From Bacteroidia bacterium (lineage in GTDB: Bacteria; Bacteroidota; Bacteroidia; Flavobacteriales; Flavobacteriaceae), in NCBI GenBank assembly GCA_030431055.1, contig JAUIJA010000010.1, forward strand, positions 1-64,000: a stretch of DNA of 64,000 nt, read 5' to 3'. Below are positions 1 to 9,202 of this stretch, one piece after another. A program made the position numbers and the translations under genes. How positions within the stretch are numbered: the first letter of the stretch is position 1; each line of letters starts with the position of its first letter. The notes below the pieces were generated by a model. It was not told the origin of the DNA and searched no databases. It was given only the letters and a program-made list of their open reading frames with translations.

Positions 1-299
1 CGTGTTAATGCTAGATTATTGCTTACATCGATAGACGTTAAATTATTATTGTAACAATCTAATCGTGTAATGTTTATAAATTCTTCTATTCCTGTTAAGT
101 CTGAAATTGACAAACCATTAATTAATAATTCACCAGAAAATGCTTGTGCTTCTGCAACCGAAATTTCGCTATCACTATTAGTATTAATAGCTGCGTCTGC
201 TAATAAATAGCTTTTAAAATTAGCATCGGGAATGTTTACATTTTGCGCATTAAGAGCAAAGGAAAATAATGCAATACTAAATAGTAAAATTTTCTTCAT
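1..299 (-). CDS. Secreted leucine-rich-repeat-like protein, N-terminal part (runs off the left window edge)
   Basis: Manual translation from the ATG at 299: MKKILLFSIALFSFALNAQNVNIPDANFKSYLLADAAINTNSDSEISVAEAQAF...GIEEFINITRLDCYNNNLTSIDVSNNLALT; signal peptide plus LRR-like repeats. Confidence 0.8.
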   Translation of the reverse strand, partial: MKKILLFSIALFSFALNAQNVNIPDANFKSYLLADAAINTNSDSEISVAEAQAFSGELLINGLSISDLTGIEEFINITRLDCYNNNLTSIDVSNNLALT

Positions 300-415
300 T
301 GTTTTTTTTTTAATTTATACAACAAAGAAACTTTATAAAAAGAAGACTACAATTGGCTATTTTGTGAAGTGTGTTAGTTTATTTCTAAAGCATTGATTTT
401 TATTTATAAAGTAAA

Positions 416-1171
416 TTACCAAAACGTATCTTTAATGACTTCTATAAATTCATCTTTTTTAGATTTTGCAATAGGAATTGTTTGTTTATTATCTAAAATT
501 AGGTAATCACCTTCATTTTTAATCAATTCTTTTACAAACATTAAATTGACTAAAAAACTTCTATGACATTTAAAAAATATCGGTTTGTTTTCTAATTGAT
601 CTGTGAAGAATTTTAAGGGTTTGCTTACCAATTTTGTTTCGCCTGCTTTTAAATGTACTTTTGTGTACATTCCGTCTGCCTCAAAATAGACAATGTCGTC
701 TAAATTCATAAACAAAATTCCTTTAGGAACATCTAATGCTATTTTTGTAATTGCTATTTGTTTTAAAGCTTGTTTTAGATTTTCTAATTTATTTCCTAAT
801 TCGTTTTTTTCAATTTCTAAGATTGCTTTTTGTGTGGCTTTAACTAATTCGATTTCATCAATGGGCTTTAAAAGATAATCTAAAGCATTTATCTTAAATG
901 CCTCTATTGCATATTGATGATAAGCTGTTGTAAAAATGATTTTAAAAGTGAAATTATCCTCATCAAAATACTTGCTTATTTCTAAACCATTTTCACCTGG
1001 CATTTGAATATCTAGATATACAATATCTATTTTATTTTGCTTAATAATAGCAACTCCATCTTCTAAATTTGAAGTTTCAAAATAAGTTGTAAATTGAGGA
1101 AAATTCTCCTTTAAAAAAGTTTTAATTAAACTTCTAGCACTATTTTCATCATCTATTATTATACAGTTCAT
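416..1171 (-). CDS. LytTR-family response regulator
   Basis: Receiver motif (IIIDDE, VYLDIQMPGENGLE, LLKPID) plus C-terminal LytTR domain (FFKCHRSFLVNL). Confidence 0.93.
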   Translation of the reverse strand: MNCIIIDDENSARSLIKTFLKENFPQFTTYFETSNLEDGVAIIKQNKIDIVYLDIQMPGENGLEISKYFDEDNFTFKIIFTTAYHQYAIEAFKINALDYLLKPIDEIELVKATQKAILEIEKNELGNKLENLKQALKQIAITKIALDVPKGILFMNLDDIVYFEADGMYTKVHLKAGETKLVSKPLKFFTDQLENKPIFFKCHRSFLVNLMFVKELIKNEGDYLILDNKQTIPIAKSKKDEFIEVIKDTFW

Positions 1172-1177
1172 TTTCTC

Positions 1178-4051
1178 TTATTTAGAAATTTTAATTATAA
1201 CAGTTGTTCCTGATGGATTATTAAATTGATCATGTTTATCTTTAATTTCAACTGAAATGTTTTTTTTATAATTTTTGTTTATTAGCTCAATGCGCTTTGT
1301 TGTAGCTTTTGTAGCAAATGATTTATACTCGTTTTCTTTATTTTGAGTTGCTTCCCTTCCTACTCCATTATCGTCTATAATTATTTCAATAAAATCAGTT
1401 TTTTGATGAAAGCAAACTACGATTTTCTTATTTCCATTTTTATTACTCAATCCGTGCTTAATAGCGTTTTCTATGAAAGGTTGTAGTAATAATGACGGAA
1501 TTTTTACATCGGATATTAATAAACTATCATCATATTTTATATCATATTCAAAATCTGCTTCAAACCTATTTTTTTCTAAAGAAAGATATAGTTCTAATGT
1601 TTCTACTTCTTCTTTTAATGATATTTCGTTTACCTGACTTTGTTCTAAATACAAGCGCATTAATCTGGAAAATTTTACCAAATATGAACTCGCTAATTTT
1701 CGTTCGTTTGTTACAATATAATCTTGGATTGAATTTAACGCATTAAAAATAAAATGCGGATTCATTTGAGAACGCAAATTTTCTAATTGAAGAGAAGTCA
1801 TTCTTTTATCGATTAATAATTCAGAAATCTCTCTGTTTTTCTTTGTAAGTTTTACTCTATTTACAACAGTAATTATTGTAATTAATATTATTACTATTGT
1901 AAGTCCTATTAATAACAAAAACCACATTGTTTCCCAAAAAGGTTGCTTTACAACAATTCCTAATTCGATTTTTTTATTTTCATTCTTTAAGACTTCATCT
2001 ACATAATAAGGAAAAACTTCGAAAACATAATTACCTGGAGGAATTGATAGATATTTTACCGAACGCTCTTCATCTTCAATTTGTTTCCAAGAATTATCAT
2101 AGTTTTTTAACCTATACTTGTATGATATATTTTCGGAATTATTAAATGCATTTGAATTAAAAGAAAATTTAATATTGTTTTTCTCGTGAGTTAATTCAAT
2201 TCTTTCGTTAAAATTAATTTCTTTATCTAAAACAGTTACTGATGTAAAATAAGCATCTGGAATTTCAGTTTGTCGAGTATTTAATACATCTTTTTTAATA
2301 CTAAAGATTTCTTTATTACTAGTATACAATAATTCGTTAGCAAGTATTTCTAATGTTTCTATTGTACTTTCTATTCCACTGTTTCGCGTATTATAAAGAG
2401 TCTCTTTAAAATTATTTTCAATATCAATCTTTATTAATCCTTTTTCAGTTACTAACCAAACCTCATTTTCAAATGCTTTTACAAACTTAATTTCTTTAGG
2501 AACAAAGTTTTTAAATTGGTATTTTGAAACCTTATCATTTTTAAAGAAAAATAAACTATTACTTACTCCAGAAAACCAAACCGTTTGATTACTTGTTTGC
2601 ACTATTGATGTTGCATAAAAAACTTCATCATTGTATTTTAAAATCGACTTTTTTTCATCATTAAATTTATATACACCATTTGCAGTTGCAATAAAAAACT
2701 CTTTTGTAGAATTACTATAAAGTGAAGTATAAGCTCTAGAATCATCAACTGTTTTTTCTTTAACTTGATTGTTTTTAAAACTATATAAAACCGATTCATT
2801 GTATGTTAAGTACAATACTTTATCATCGATAATTTTTATATCCTTTGCAACATTAAAAAGCGATGTCTTTGTAAATGTCTTGTTTCTTAAATCATAAATA
2901 AAACTTTCGTTATTATTAACACCAATATAAATTAATGCTTTTTCTTGGTCTATTTCAATTGCAGAAATGATGTTTTTTGTTGGAACTTTTAAGAAATTGG
3001 TAATTCCATTATCTGAATTAAATAATAGCAAGTAACCCAAATCGGTGTAAAAAATAACTTCGTTATTACTTTTAACTTTTGAACCTACAATATATCCGTA
3101 TTTTTTGTAGTTATAATTATTTGAAAATAAATTTAAGTTGGGAACCACTTTAATTCCATCTTTTAGTGTTGCAAACCAATAATTATTTTCAGAGTCTTTA
3201 TAAACATAACTTACTTTGTTCTCTTTAAAAAATGTGTTCTTGTAAATGAAACTTTCATTTTCATAAGTAAATAAATGTGTGCCATTATAAGAAAGTACAA
3301 AAACCTTATTATCAATAACATTTACATTAATCAATCGCTCGAAAGCTTGGTTTTTAAGTGAATTGACTTGACTAATTCCTGCTTTAGTTATTTTATAGAA
3401 ATTTCCTTTTCCATTATTTTCTGTAAACAAAAAACAAGCTGAATTTACTTTAAAAAGTATAGGTTTAGATGATGATTTATTTATTTGCAAATTGGAAATT
3501 AAAGTGATTTTATTCGTAGAAAAATCAAATCTAAAAATATCATTTTCATTATCTACAAAATATCCTTTTCCATTTACATAACAATATGTTAAAGCTGGTT
3601 TATCGCTAAGCTTAATTGTTTTCTTTTCAGTTGAACTATAAATTCCTTTTGACGAAAATAAATAAACAGATTTGTCTTTAACAGTAAACTGACTTAATCT
3701 TCCTCTTAAAATCGAATTAAAATCATCATATAAATGGATACTATCATTTTTTAAGTAAAAGAATTGTCCGAATAAGTTATTAAACCACAACTTCCCTTCT
3801 TCGTCAATTTGAAGATTAAAAACTGTATTTCCTTTTTGTTGTTCGTTTCTTACTTTTTTAAAATTTCTTCCATCATATTTTAATAGACCATTTTCAGATG
3901 AAAGCCATTTAGTTTTATTAGGAGTTTCAATTAAATCATAAAATTCATTACTATATTTACTTAACTCATCTCCAAATTCATAAACAACTGGAGTTTGAGA
4001 AAATAAAATAGTAGAAACAATCAAAAATGTTATTGTAAAACAATACTTCAT
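1178..4051 (-). CDS. LytS-type sensor histidine kinase with N-terminal beta-propeller and Y_Y_Y-like sensor region
   Basis: LENLRSQMNPHFIFNALNSIQDYI (His_kinase family H-box), C-terminal ATPase motif FIENAIKHGL, one TM segment, propeller repeats; adjacent to the LytTR regulator. Confidence 0.9.
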   Translation of the reverse strand: MKYCFTITFLIVSTILFSQTPVVYEFGDELSKYSNEFYDLIETPNKTKWLSSENGLLKYDGRNFKKVRNEQQKGNTVFNLQIDEEGKLWFNNLFGQFFYLKNDSIHLYDDFNSILRGRLSQFTVKDKSVYLFSSKGIYSSTEKKTIKLSDKPALTYCYVNGKGYFVDNENDIFRFDFSTNKITLISNLQINKSSSKPILFKVNSACFLFTENNGKGNFYKITKAGISQVNSLKNQAFERLINVNVIDNKVFVLSYNGTHLFTYENESFIYKNTFFKENKVSYVYKDSENNYWFATLKDGIKVVPNLNLFSNNYNYKKYGYIVGSKVKSNNEVIFYTDLGYLLLFNSDNGITNFLKVPTKNIISAIEIDQEKALIYIGVNNNESFIYDLRNKTFTKTSLFNVAKDIKIIDDKVLYLTYNESVLYSFKNNQVKEKTVDDSRAYTSLYSNSTKEFFIATANGVYKFNDEKKSILKYNDEVFYATSIVQTSNQTVWFSGVSNSLFFFKNDKVSKYQFKNFVPKEIKFVKAFENEVWLVTEKGLIKIDIENNFKETLYNTRNSGIESTIETLEILANELLYTSNKEIFSIKKDVLNTRQTEIPDAYFTSVTVLDKEINFNERIELTHEKNNIKFSFNSNAFNNSENISYKYRLKNYDNSWKQIEDEERSVKYLSIPPGNYVFEVFPYYVDEVLKNENKKIELGIVVKQPFWETMWFLLLIGLTIVIILITIITVVNRVKLTKKNREISELLIDKRMTSLQLENLRSQMNPHFIFNALNSIQDYIVTNERKLASSYLVKFSRLMRLYLEQSQVNEISLKEEVETLELYLSLEKNRFEADFEYDIKYDDSLLISDVKIPSLLLQPFIENAIKHGLSNKNGNKKIVVCFHQKTDFIEIIIDDNGVGREATQNKENEYKSFATKATTKRIELINKNYKKNISVEIKDKHDQFNNPSGTTVIIKISK

Positions 4052-4160
4052 AATTTTGTAAAAATAGAAATACTAATCTGGAAGCTCAATAACAATTTCT
4101 AAAATCATTAAAAAAGTTTCTAAATATTCGTAATTTTAATAAAAGAACTTATTAAACAAG

Positions 4161-4485
4161 ATGCAAAAATATTCCATCATAATTCATCCAAGTGAAACTG
4201 TTTTAGAAGAAGTTAAACAGATGAAAGAATTGTTAGCTTCAAAAATTTCCATATCCAGTAAAAATTAAAAGTAACGAACCGCATATTTCCATTGGCAGAA
4301 GAATTTCTCCCGAAAAATTAAATATTGCTAAAAGTCTATTTCCTGAAAACCCAAATATCAATTTTAACTGTAATAATTTGGCATTACGCGTTTTTAATCA
4401 AGTAAGAAAACAGTTTGATATTATAGAAACTTTTCCGTTTTTAGAACAAGAATCCCAAGAATTAATACAAGGAAGTCTGTTTTAA
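4161..4485 (+). pseudogene. Frameshifted 2H-phosphoesterase / 2'-5' RNA ligase-like ORF
   Basis: MQKYSIIIHPSETVLEEVKQMKELLASK then, after a +1 A in the A-tract at 4241-4245, FPYPVKIKSNEPHISIGRRISPEKLNIAKSLFPENPNI...QELIQGSLF*; not in the ORF track. Confidence 0.6.
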
Positions 4486-4520
4486 ATTACTTAATTTTGT
4501 TGTCTCAATAAAAAGACAAA

Positions 4521-4958
4521 ATGAATACATCTAAGCCTGAAATAGAATTTCAACCTGATAATACCAACTTACTTACAGCAATTAAAGCTTTTAGAAACGA
4601 CCAAAATGAAGAAACATTTATGGCTGTTTTAAATGAATTACAAGGAAATAACGCTTTTTTATTAGTTCCTACAACCGAACCAATCGTAGGAAAAGATAGA
4701 AATGAAGAAGGTTGGTCAACCATAGAAAAAGGCACACAAATGTCGTTTACTTCGGTTTTTGAAGTTGAAGGTCAAAAAGTATTAGGTGCGTTTACTTCTC
4801 AAAATACATTAACAAATTGGGCAAATGAAACGAAACCTTTCGCCTCACTTCCTGCAAAAGATGTTTTAGATATAGCGATGCAAAATAATATTGAACGCAT
4901 TGTTATAGATAGTAATCAAGAAACAATGTTTGTTTTGGGAAGAACGATTTCTAAGTAA
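4521..4958 (+). CDS. SseB family protein
   Basis: NTNLLTAIKAFRNDQNEETFMAVLNELQGNNAFLLVPTTEP... typical of SseB N-terminal domain proteins. Confidence 0.75.
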   Translation: MNTSKPEIEFQPDNTNLLTAIKAFRNDQNEETFMAVLNELQGNNAFLLVPTTEPIVGKDRNEEGWSTIEKGTQMSFTSVFEVEGQKVLGAFTSQNTLTNWANETKPFASLPAKDVLDIAMQNNIERIVIDSNQETMFVLGRTISK

Positions 4959-4970
4959 TTATTAGAATTT

Positions 4971-5186
4971 TCAATTTACTTTATTTTTTAGATGTTCTAC
5001 TAAAACTTGATACTTACTAATTTCTCGCAAAAAAACTTTATTTGTAGTATTATCTATTAAATCGTTTATTTTATCTGATAAATTGGCTAATTTTTCTTTA
5101 GCCAAATCATGTTTTTTTGATGCTAAAGCGTCAATAATTTCTTGAGTGTCGTTTTTTAAAATATCAAATATGAAGTTTATGTTCAT
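4971..5186 (-). CDS. Hypothetical protein (71 aa, helical)
   Basis: Intact ORF between two genes. Confidence 0.5.
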   Translation of the reverse strand: MNINFIFDILKNDTQEIIDALASKKHDLAKEKLANLSDKINDLIDNTTNKVFLREISKYQVLVEHLKNKVN

Positions 5187-5202
5187 TGGCTTTATAATGA
5201 AA

Positions 5203-6810
5203 TTATCCTTTTAACAAATTTATACTCACAGTTGCGTAATCTGTATTTGGGAATTTTTTGAAATATACTGGATCGGGTTGTAAACCTACTTCGGCTGCAA
5301 TTTTGTGTAATACATCAATTTCTACAATAAACTGGTCTGAAAATCCATGCGTAGCATCGTAAGCTGTTGCTGCGGTTTTTCCAATATTTTGTGAAGTTAA
5401 TTTTGGAGAGATTGTATGTAATTCAATCATTAACAATCCGAATTTTTCAACATAAGGCGACCATTTCTTGAAATGTTCAAATAAGTTTTCTTCGACCAAA
5501 TTATTAGAAATTCTTTCACCTCGATGTGCAAAAGCTCCTGTTGAAGTTGAAATTCTACTCGGATTCATATTTTTAGGGTTTTCCCATATTCTATTATGAT
5601 CTAAAAACGTTCTAACATTTAATAAATCACCTAATGAAATCTTATAATTTTCCATTAAATCGGCAGCGAGTAAATCAGGATTTCCAATATCTCCCCAAAC
5701 TACTTTTGCCCAAATATCGGCCTTGATTAAATTAGCACGTGTTACTTTTAAAGCAGCTTGGTTATAATCAGCACCAACTAAAAACAATGGATAATCATCA
5801 AGTAATTTCCCTCTTAAAGTATGACGTTCAATTACCTCAAAAATATGTTGAAGAAAAGCACCATTTCCACAACCCATATCTAAAATTCCTTTTGGCTGTA
5901 AATCAATTGGTTGATTAAATAATTCGATTATAATTTCATCAATTACTTTAAAATATGTTGCATGCGCTCCTCCACTTCCCCAAACATTCATTTCTCTGTT
6001 TACATGCTTTTCTTCTTCATGAATAGCTATTTCACGCAGTGCAGAAGCATTTCCAAACAACATTTGGTTCAGTTTTTTAAACATTGGTAAATAAGAAACC
6101 GTTACTCCATAAGCTGTAGCTCTTTTGGCAAAAAACAAACCTTTTTCGGTAAATTGATAATTTCCGTTTTTATGTATAAACCAATCTAAATGCGTAAAGA
6201 AATCTAAAATAACTTTGAACGTTTCGGGATCTTTGTGAAACTCTTGCGCTTTAAACGAAGTTTCCATAAAGTATTTATGAAACATTCCGGTCATTCCAAG
6301 GCTGACTACAATTGGCGCAACAAGATAACCTTCAATATGTTTTAAGATTTGCTGTTGAATTGCTAATTCATCTTTGTTTGCAGAAAACGTAATTCCGAAG
6401 TTGTTTCTAAACTTATCAAACAAGTTTGAAACTCTATTAATATGTGTGTTTTCAATTTGAACCGAAGTAAAAAAATCAGTTTCTTCGAGTATTTTAACTA
6501 CATCTTCATAAAGATAAAAGTTTGAAAAAACATATTCACTTTTACTATTAGTTGAAACTTGAACCGAGTTGTTTTGATTGTCAACCAAATAACTTAAAAA
6601 TCCTTGTGAAGCTAAAACTCTTAAACCAACATTTAAATAGCCCTCATTTGCGTTAAAATGATTTGAAAGTTCTTCTAATTTAACCGTTTCCTTTTCTAAT
6701 AGAAAATCTAAAATCCCTTTTTGTTTGAGATAATGAGCTGTTGGTGCAACGGCTAATCCGTCTAAATGCAAAAATATTTGTTGGCGTAATTCATTTTTAT
6801 CAATTACCAT
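5203..6810 (-). CDS. Class I SAM-dependent methyltransferase with N-terminal winged-helix-like regions
   Basis: Motif ILDMGCGNGAFLQHIF; upstream repeat of LKQKGILDFLLEKE-type O-methyltransferase dimerisation/winged-helix segments. Confidence 0.75.
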   Translation of the reverse strand: MVIDKNELRQQIFLHLDGLAVAPTAHYLKQKGILDFLLEKETVKLEELSNHFNANEGYLNVGLRVLASQGFLSYLVDNQNNSVQVSTNSKSEYVFSNFYLYEDVVKILEETDFFTSVQIENTHINRVSNLFDKFRNNFGITFSANKDELAIQQQILKHIEGYLVAPIVVSLGMTGMFHKYFMETSFKAQEFHKDPETFKVILDFFTHLDWFIHKNGNYQFTEKGLFFAKRATAYGVTVSYLPMFKKLNQMLFGNASALREIAIHEEEKHVNREMNVWGSGGAHATYFKVIDEIIIELFNQPIDLQPKGILDMGCGNGAFLQHIFEVIERHTLRGKLLDDYPLFLVGADYNQAALKVTRANLIKADIWAKVVWGDIGNPDLLAADLMENYKISLGDLLNVRTFLDHNRIWENPKNMNPSRISTSTGAFAHRGERISNNLVEENLFEHFKKWSPYVEKFGLLMIELHTISPKLTSQNIGKTAATAYDATHGFSDQFIVEIDVLHKIAAEVGLQPDPVYFKKFPNTDYATVSINLLKG

Positions 6811-6880
6811 AAGAGTAGCTTTTTCTCAAAAATAAGAAAAATCTTAATGCTAAAAACCTAATGGCTTGTTAAGAATCCTA

Positions 6881-7015
6881 CTATTTATCATTTAATTTTT
6901 TCAAAATAGCTTTTCTCTTCTCCTTGAGAGTATTTTTAGCTTCTTGCTCTTTTTGCTTCTTATTATCGACTTTTTTCTTGTGAGCTAAGCGATTGGTTTC
7001 GTTTCTCCTTCCCAT
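6881..7015 (-). CDS. Small basic hypothetical protein (start moved to MGRRNETNRLAHKKK)
   Basis: Lys-rich 44 aa ORF; the internal Met avoids overlap with the upstream gene. Confidence 0.55.
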   Translation of the reverse strand: MGRRNETNRLAHKKKVDNKKQKEQEAKNTLKEKRKAILKKLNDK

Positions 7016-7016
7016 A

Positions 7017-7559
7017 TCATGAATATTCTTGCTTAATTTCGTGTAAAGTTTTATTTGTTGCAATTAATTGTTCACAAATATCTTTTCTGGTGATTTCAAC
7101 ATCATCTATCTCTAAATATTTTGCCCAAGAATCGTCTTTCAGAATTTCCTTTATTTGTTTAATGCGTTTTGCCGTTTCCGATGCATTTCTGAGCGTTTCA
7201 TCATTGAAACTTGAATTGTTTTTATGCTGAAACAAAACCGATTTATCTTTCCAATTAACTTCTACATAAAACAACCTTTCCTTTTCATTATTTGGATAAA
7301 AGTCTGTCCAATTTGCGAAACCCACACGTTTATATTGATTTACCTTTTCTTCATTTGAAATTAATCGCCAACGACAATTTGCAGCTCTTCCCCAATGATT
7401 TGAAACTCGGTAAACACCTTCTTCGGTAAAGTAATAACTGCTTCCCGATTTGCTTGTATAAGATAACTTTAATTCATTTAAAGAATTTCGAGAAACTTCT
7501 ATAAAATCACAAAATGTGTGTTTGTGAAAATTGGAACGATTATATTTTTTTTTCTCCAC
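7017..7559 (-). CDS. Hypothetical protein
   Basis: 180 aa intact ORF. Confidence 0.65.
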   Translation of the reverse strand: MEKKKYNRSNFHKHTFCDFIEVSRNSLNELKLSYTSKSGSSYYFTEEGVYRVSNHWGRAANCRWRLISNEEKVNQYKRVGFANWTDFYPNNEKERLFYVEVNWKDKSVLFQHKNNSSFNDETLRNASETAKRIKQIKEILKDDSWAKYLEIDDVEITRKDICEQLIATNKTLHEIKQEYS

Positions 7560-7641
7560 TTAAGCTTTTAAATCTAAATATCCTTGCTATTCAATTAAAT
7601 TTCTTTCAACAAAATTATAAAAATTGATGAAATATATTAAA

Positions 7642-7655
7642 GTGACATTTGTTAC
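7642..7655. promoter_or_regulatory. Candidate Crp/Fnr-type operator GTGAC-ATTT-GTTAC
   Basis: Inverted repeat with N4 spacer upstream of the Crp/Fnr gene; matches the GTAAC-ATTA-GTTAC site at 9135-9148. Confidence 0.55.
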
Positions 7656-7717
7656 ATAACTAGATATAAATAATAACTTATCTTTACTGAATCTAAAGCA
7701 GTAAATTTAATCACAAA

Positions 7718-8350
7718 ATGAAAGACATCTTAAAAGAAGCTTACGGTTACATTTTTGAAGAATCTTTATTAGAAGAAATAGCATCCGTTGCAACATATAA
7801 AGAATTTAAAGCCGATGATTATCTAATTGAAATTGGCGATTATATTAAAATGATGCCTTTGCTTTTAAATGGAGCAATTAAAATTCTTCGCGAAGACGAT
7901 AATGGCGATGAATTACTATTATATTTCTTAGAAAGAGGCGATACTTGCGCCATGACATTAACATGTTGCATGGGACAATCTAAAAGTAAGATTAGAGCAA
8001 TTGCTGAAACTAATGGTTCACTATTAATGATTCCTGTTGAAAAAATGGAAGAATGGCTCACAAAATATAAAACTTGGAGAAATTTTGTATTTGATAGTTA
8101 TAATATTCGCTTAAAAGAAATGTTAGAAGCAATCGACACCTTAGCTTTTATGAACTTAGATGAGCGTTTATATAAATATCTTACTGATAAAGCAAAAGTT
8201 TTAGGTGATACAGAAATACATAACACACATCAACAAATTGCTTACGAATTACATACTTCTAGAGTTGTTATTTCTCGTTTATTGAAAAGTTTAGAATTAC
8301 AAGGCAAAATTAAATTACATAGAAATAAAATAGAAGTCTTAGAGTTATAA
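7718..8350 (+). CDS. Crp/Fnr family transcriptional regulator
   Basis: N-terminal cNMP-binding fold, C-terminal HTH (HQQIAYELHTSRVVISRLLKSLE). Confidence 0.9.
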   Translation: MKDILKEAYGYIFEESLLEEIASVATYKEFKADDYLIEIGDYIKMMPLLLNGAIKILREDDNGDELLLYFLERGDTCAMTLTCCMGQSKSKIRAIAETNGSLLMIPVEKMEEWLTKYKTWRNFVFDSYNIRLKEMLEAIDTLAFMNLDERLYKYLTDKAKVLGDTEIHNTHQQIAYELHTSRVVISRLLKSLELQGKIKLHRNKIEVLEL

Positions 8351-9138
8351 TGGAAATATTAGGATATTTTGTAGCATTACTTATTGGTTTAGTATTAGGT
8401 TTAACAGGTGGTGGAGGCTCAATGTTAGCAGTACCTGTTTTAGTTTACATAATGCTATTAGATCCTGTAATTGCAACTGGATATTCTTTGTTTATTGTAG
8501 GAACAACTTCAATTTTTGGGGCGTTTCAAAACTTTAGAAAAGGCTTTGTCGATATTCAAAAAGGATTTATTTTTGCTATTCCATCTTTTATAGGAGTTTA
8601 CTTAACCAGAAGTTTTATAGTTCCAATAATTCCCAATGAAATTATAACCACTTCTAATTTCACCCTTACAAAGGGAACTTTTTTAATGTTATTTTTTGCT
8701 GTAATTATGTTTTTAGCAGCAATGTCAATGTTAAAAAAGAAAAAAATTGAAGTAGCTGAAATTGCCGAAAAAGAAGCTTCAACTTTAGTTTTAATGCTAC
8801 AAACTTTTATAATTGGAATTGTAATTGGTTTAGTTGGTGCTGGTGGTGGTTTTCTTATTATTCCTTCATTAGTTTTATTTGCCAAACTTCCTATGAAGAA
8901 AGCTATTGGTACTTCATTATTAATAATTGCTATGAATTCATTGATAGGATTTATAGGTGATATTCAAAATTTAGAAATAAATTGGTTATTTTTACTAAGT
9001 TTTACAGCCATATCCATTATTGGGATATTCTTAGGAACATTTCTTAATAAATTTATTAACGAAAATCAGTTAAAAAAAGGCTTTGCTTATTTCGTTTTAA
9101 TTATGGCTTTTATAATTCTCTATAAAGAATTAATGTAA
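8350..9138 (+). CDS. Sulfite exporter TauE/SafE family permease
   Basis: GLVLGLTGGGGSMLAVPVLVY and GLVGAGGGFLIIPSLVL repeats; start overlaps the upstream stop (TAATG). Confidence 0.88.
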   Translation: MEILGYFVALLIGLVLGLTGGGGSMLAVPVLVYIMLLDPVIATGYSLFIVGTTSIFGAFQNFRKGFVDIQKGFIFAIPSFIGVYLTRSFIVPIIPNEIITTSNFTLTKGTFLMLFFAVIMFLAAMSMLKKKKIEVAEIAEKEASTLVLMLQTFIIGIVIGLVGAGGGFLIIPSLVLFAKLPMKKAIGTSLLIIAMNSLIGFIGDIQNLEINWLFLLSFTAISIIGIFLGTFLNKFINENQLKKGFAYFVLIMAFIILYKELM

Positions 9139-9148
9139 CATTAGTTAC
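9135..9148. promoter_or_regulatory. Candidate Crp/Fnr-type operator GTAAC-ATTA-GTTAC
   Basis: Perfect 5-bp inverted repeat with N4 spacer, overlapping the tauE/safE-like stop codon and upstream of the MBL/rhodanese gene. Confidence 0.6.
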
Positions 9149-9202
9149 GGATTTTTAGACAATTACATTTTAATTTTACAACTCAATAAAATATACACAA
9201 AT

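Noticed and set aside
693-878. Plus-strand ORF inside the LytTR regulator (and similar antisense ORFs such as 1492-1746, 1927-2145, 7840-8061, 8598-8885, 9937-10194, 19576-19914, 20319-20534, 20787-21113, 23115-23327, 24252-24458, 24912-25169, 32854-33078, 35720-35935, 36156-36347, 36591-36857)
   Set aside because: Fully overlap strongly supported genes on the other strand and show no recognisable protein features; spurious ORFs.
5203-6810. Methyltransferase as part of a secondary-metabolite cluster
   Set aside because: Neighbours are SseB-like and small hypothetical genes; no synthase, carrier or tailoring genes nearby.
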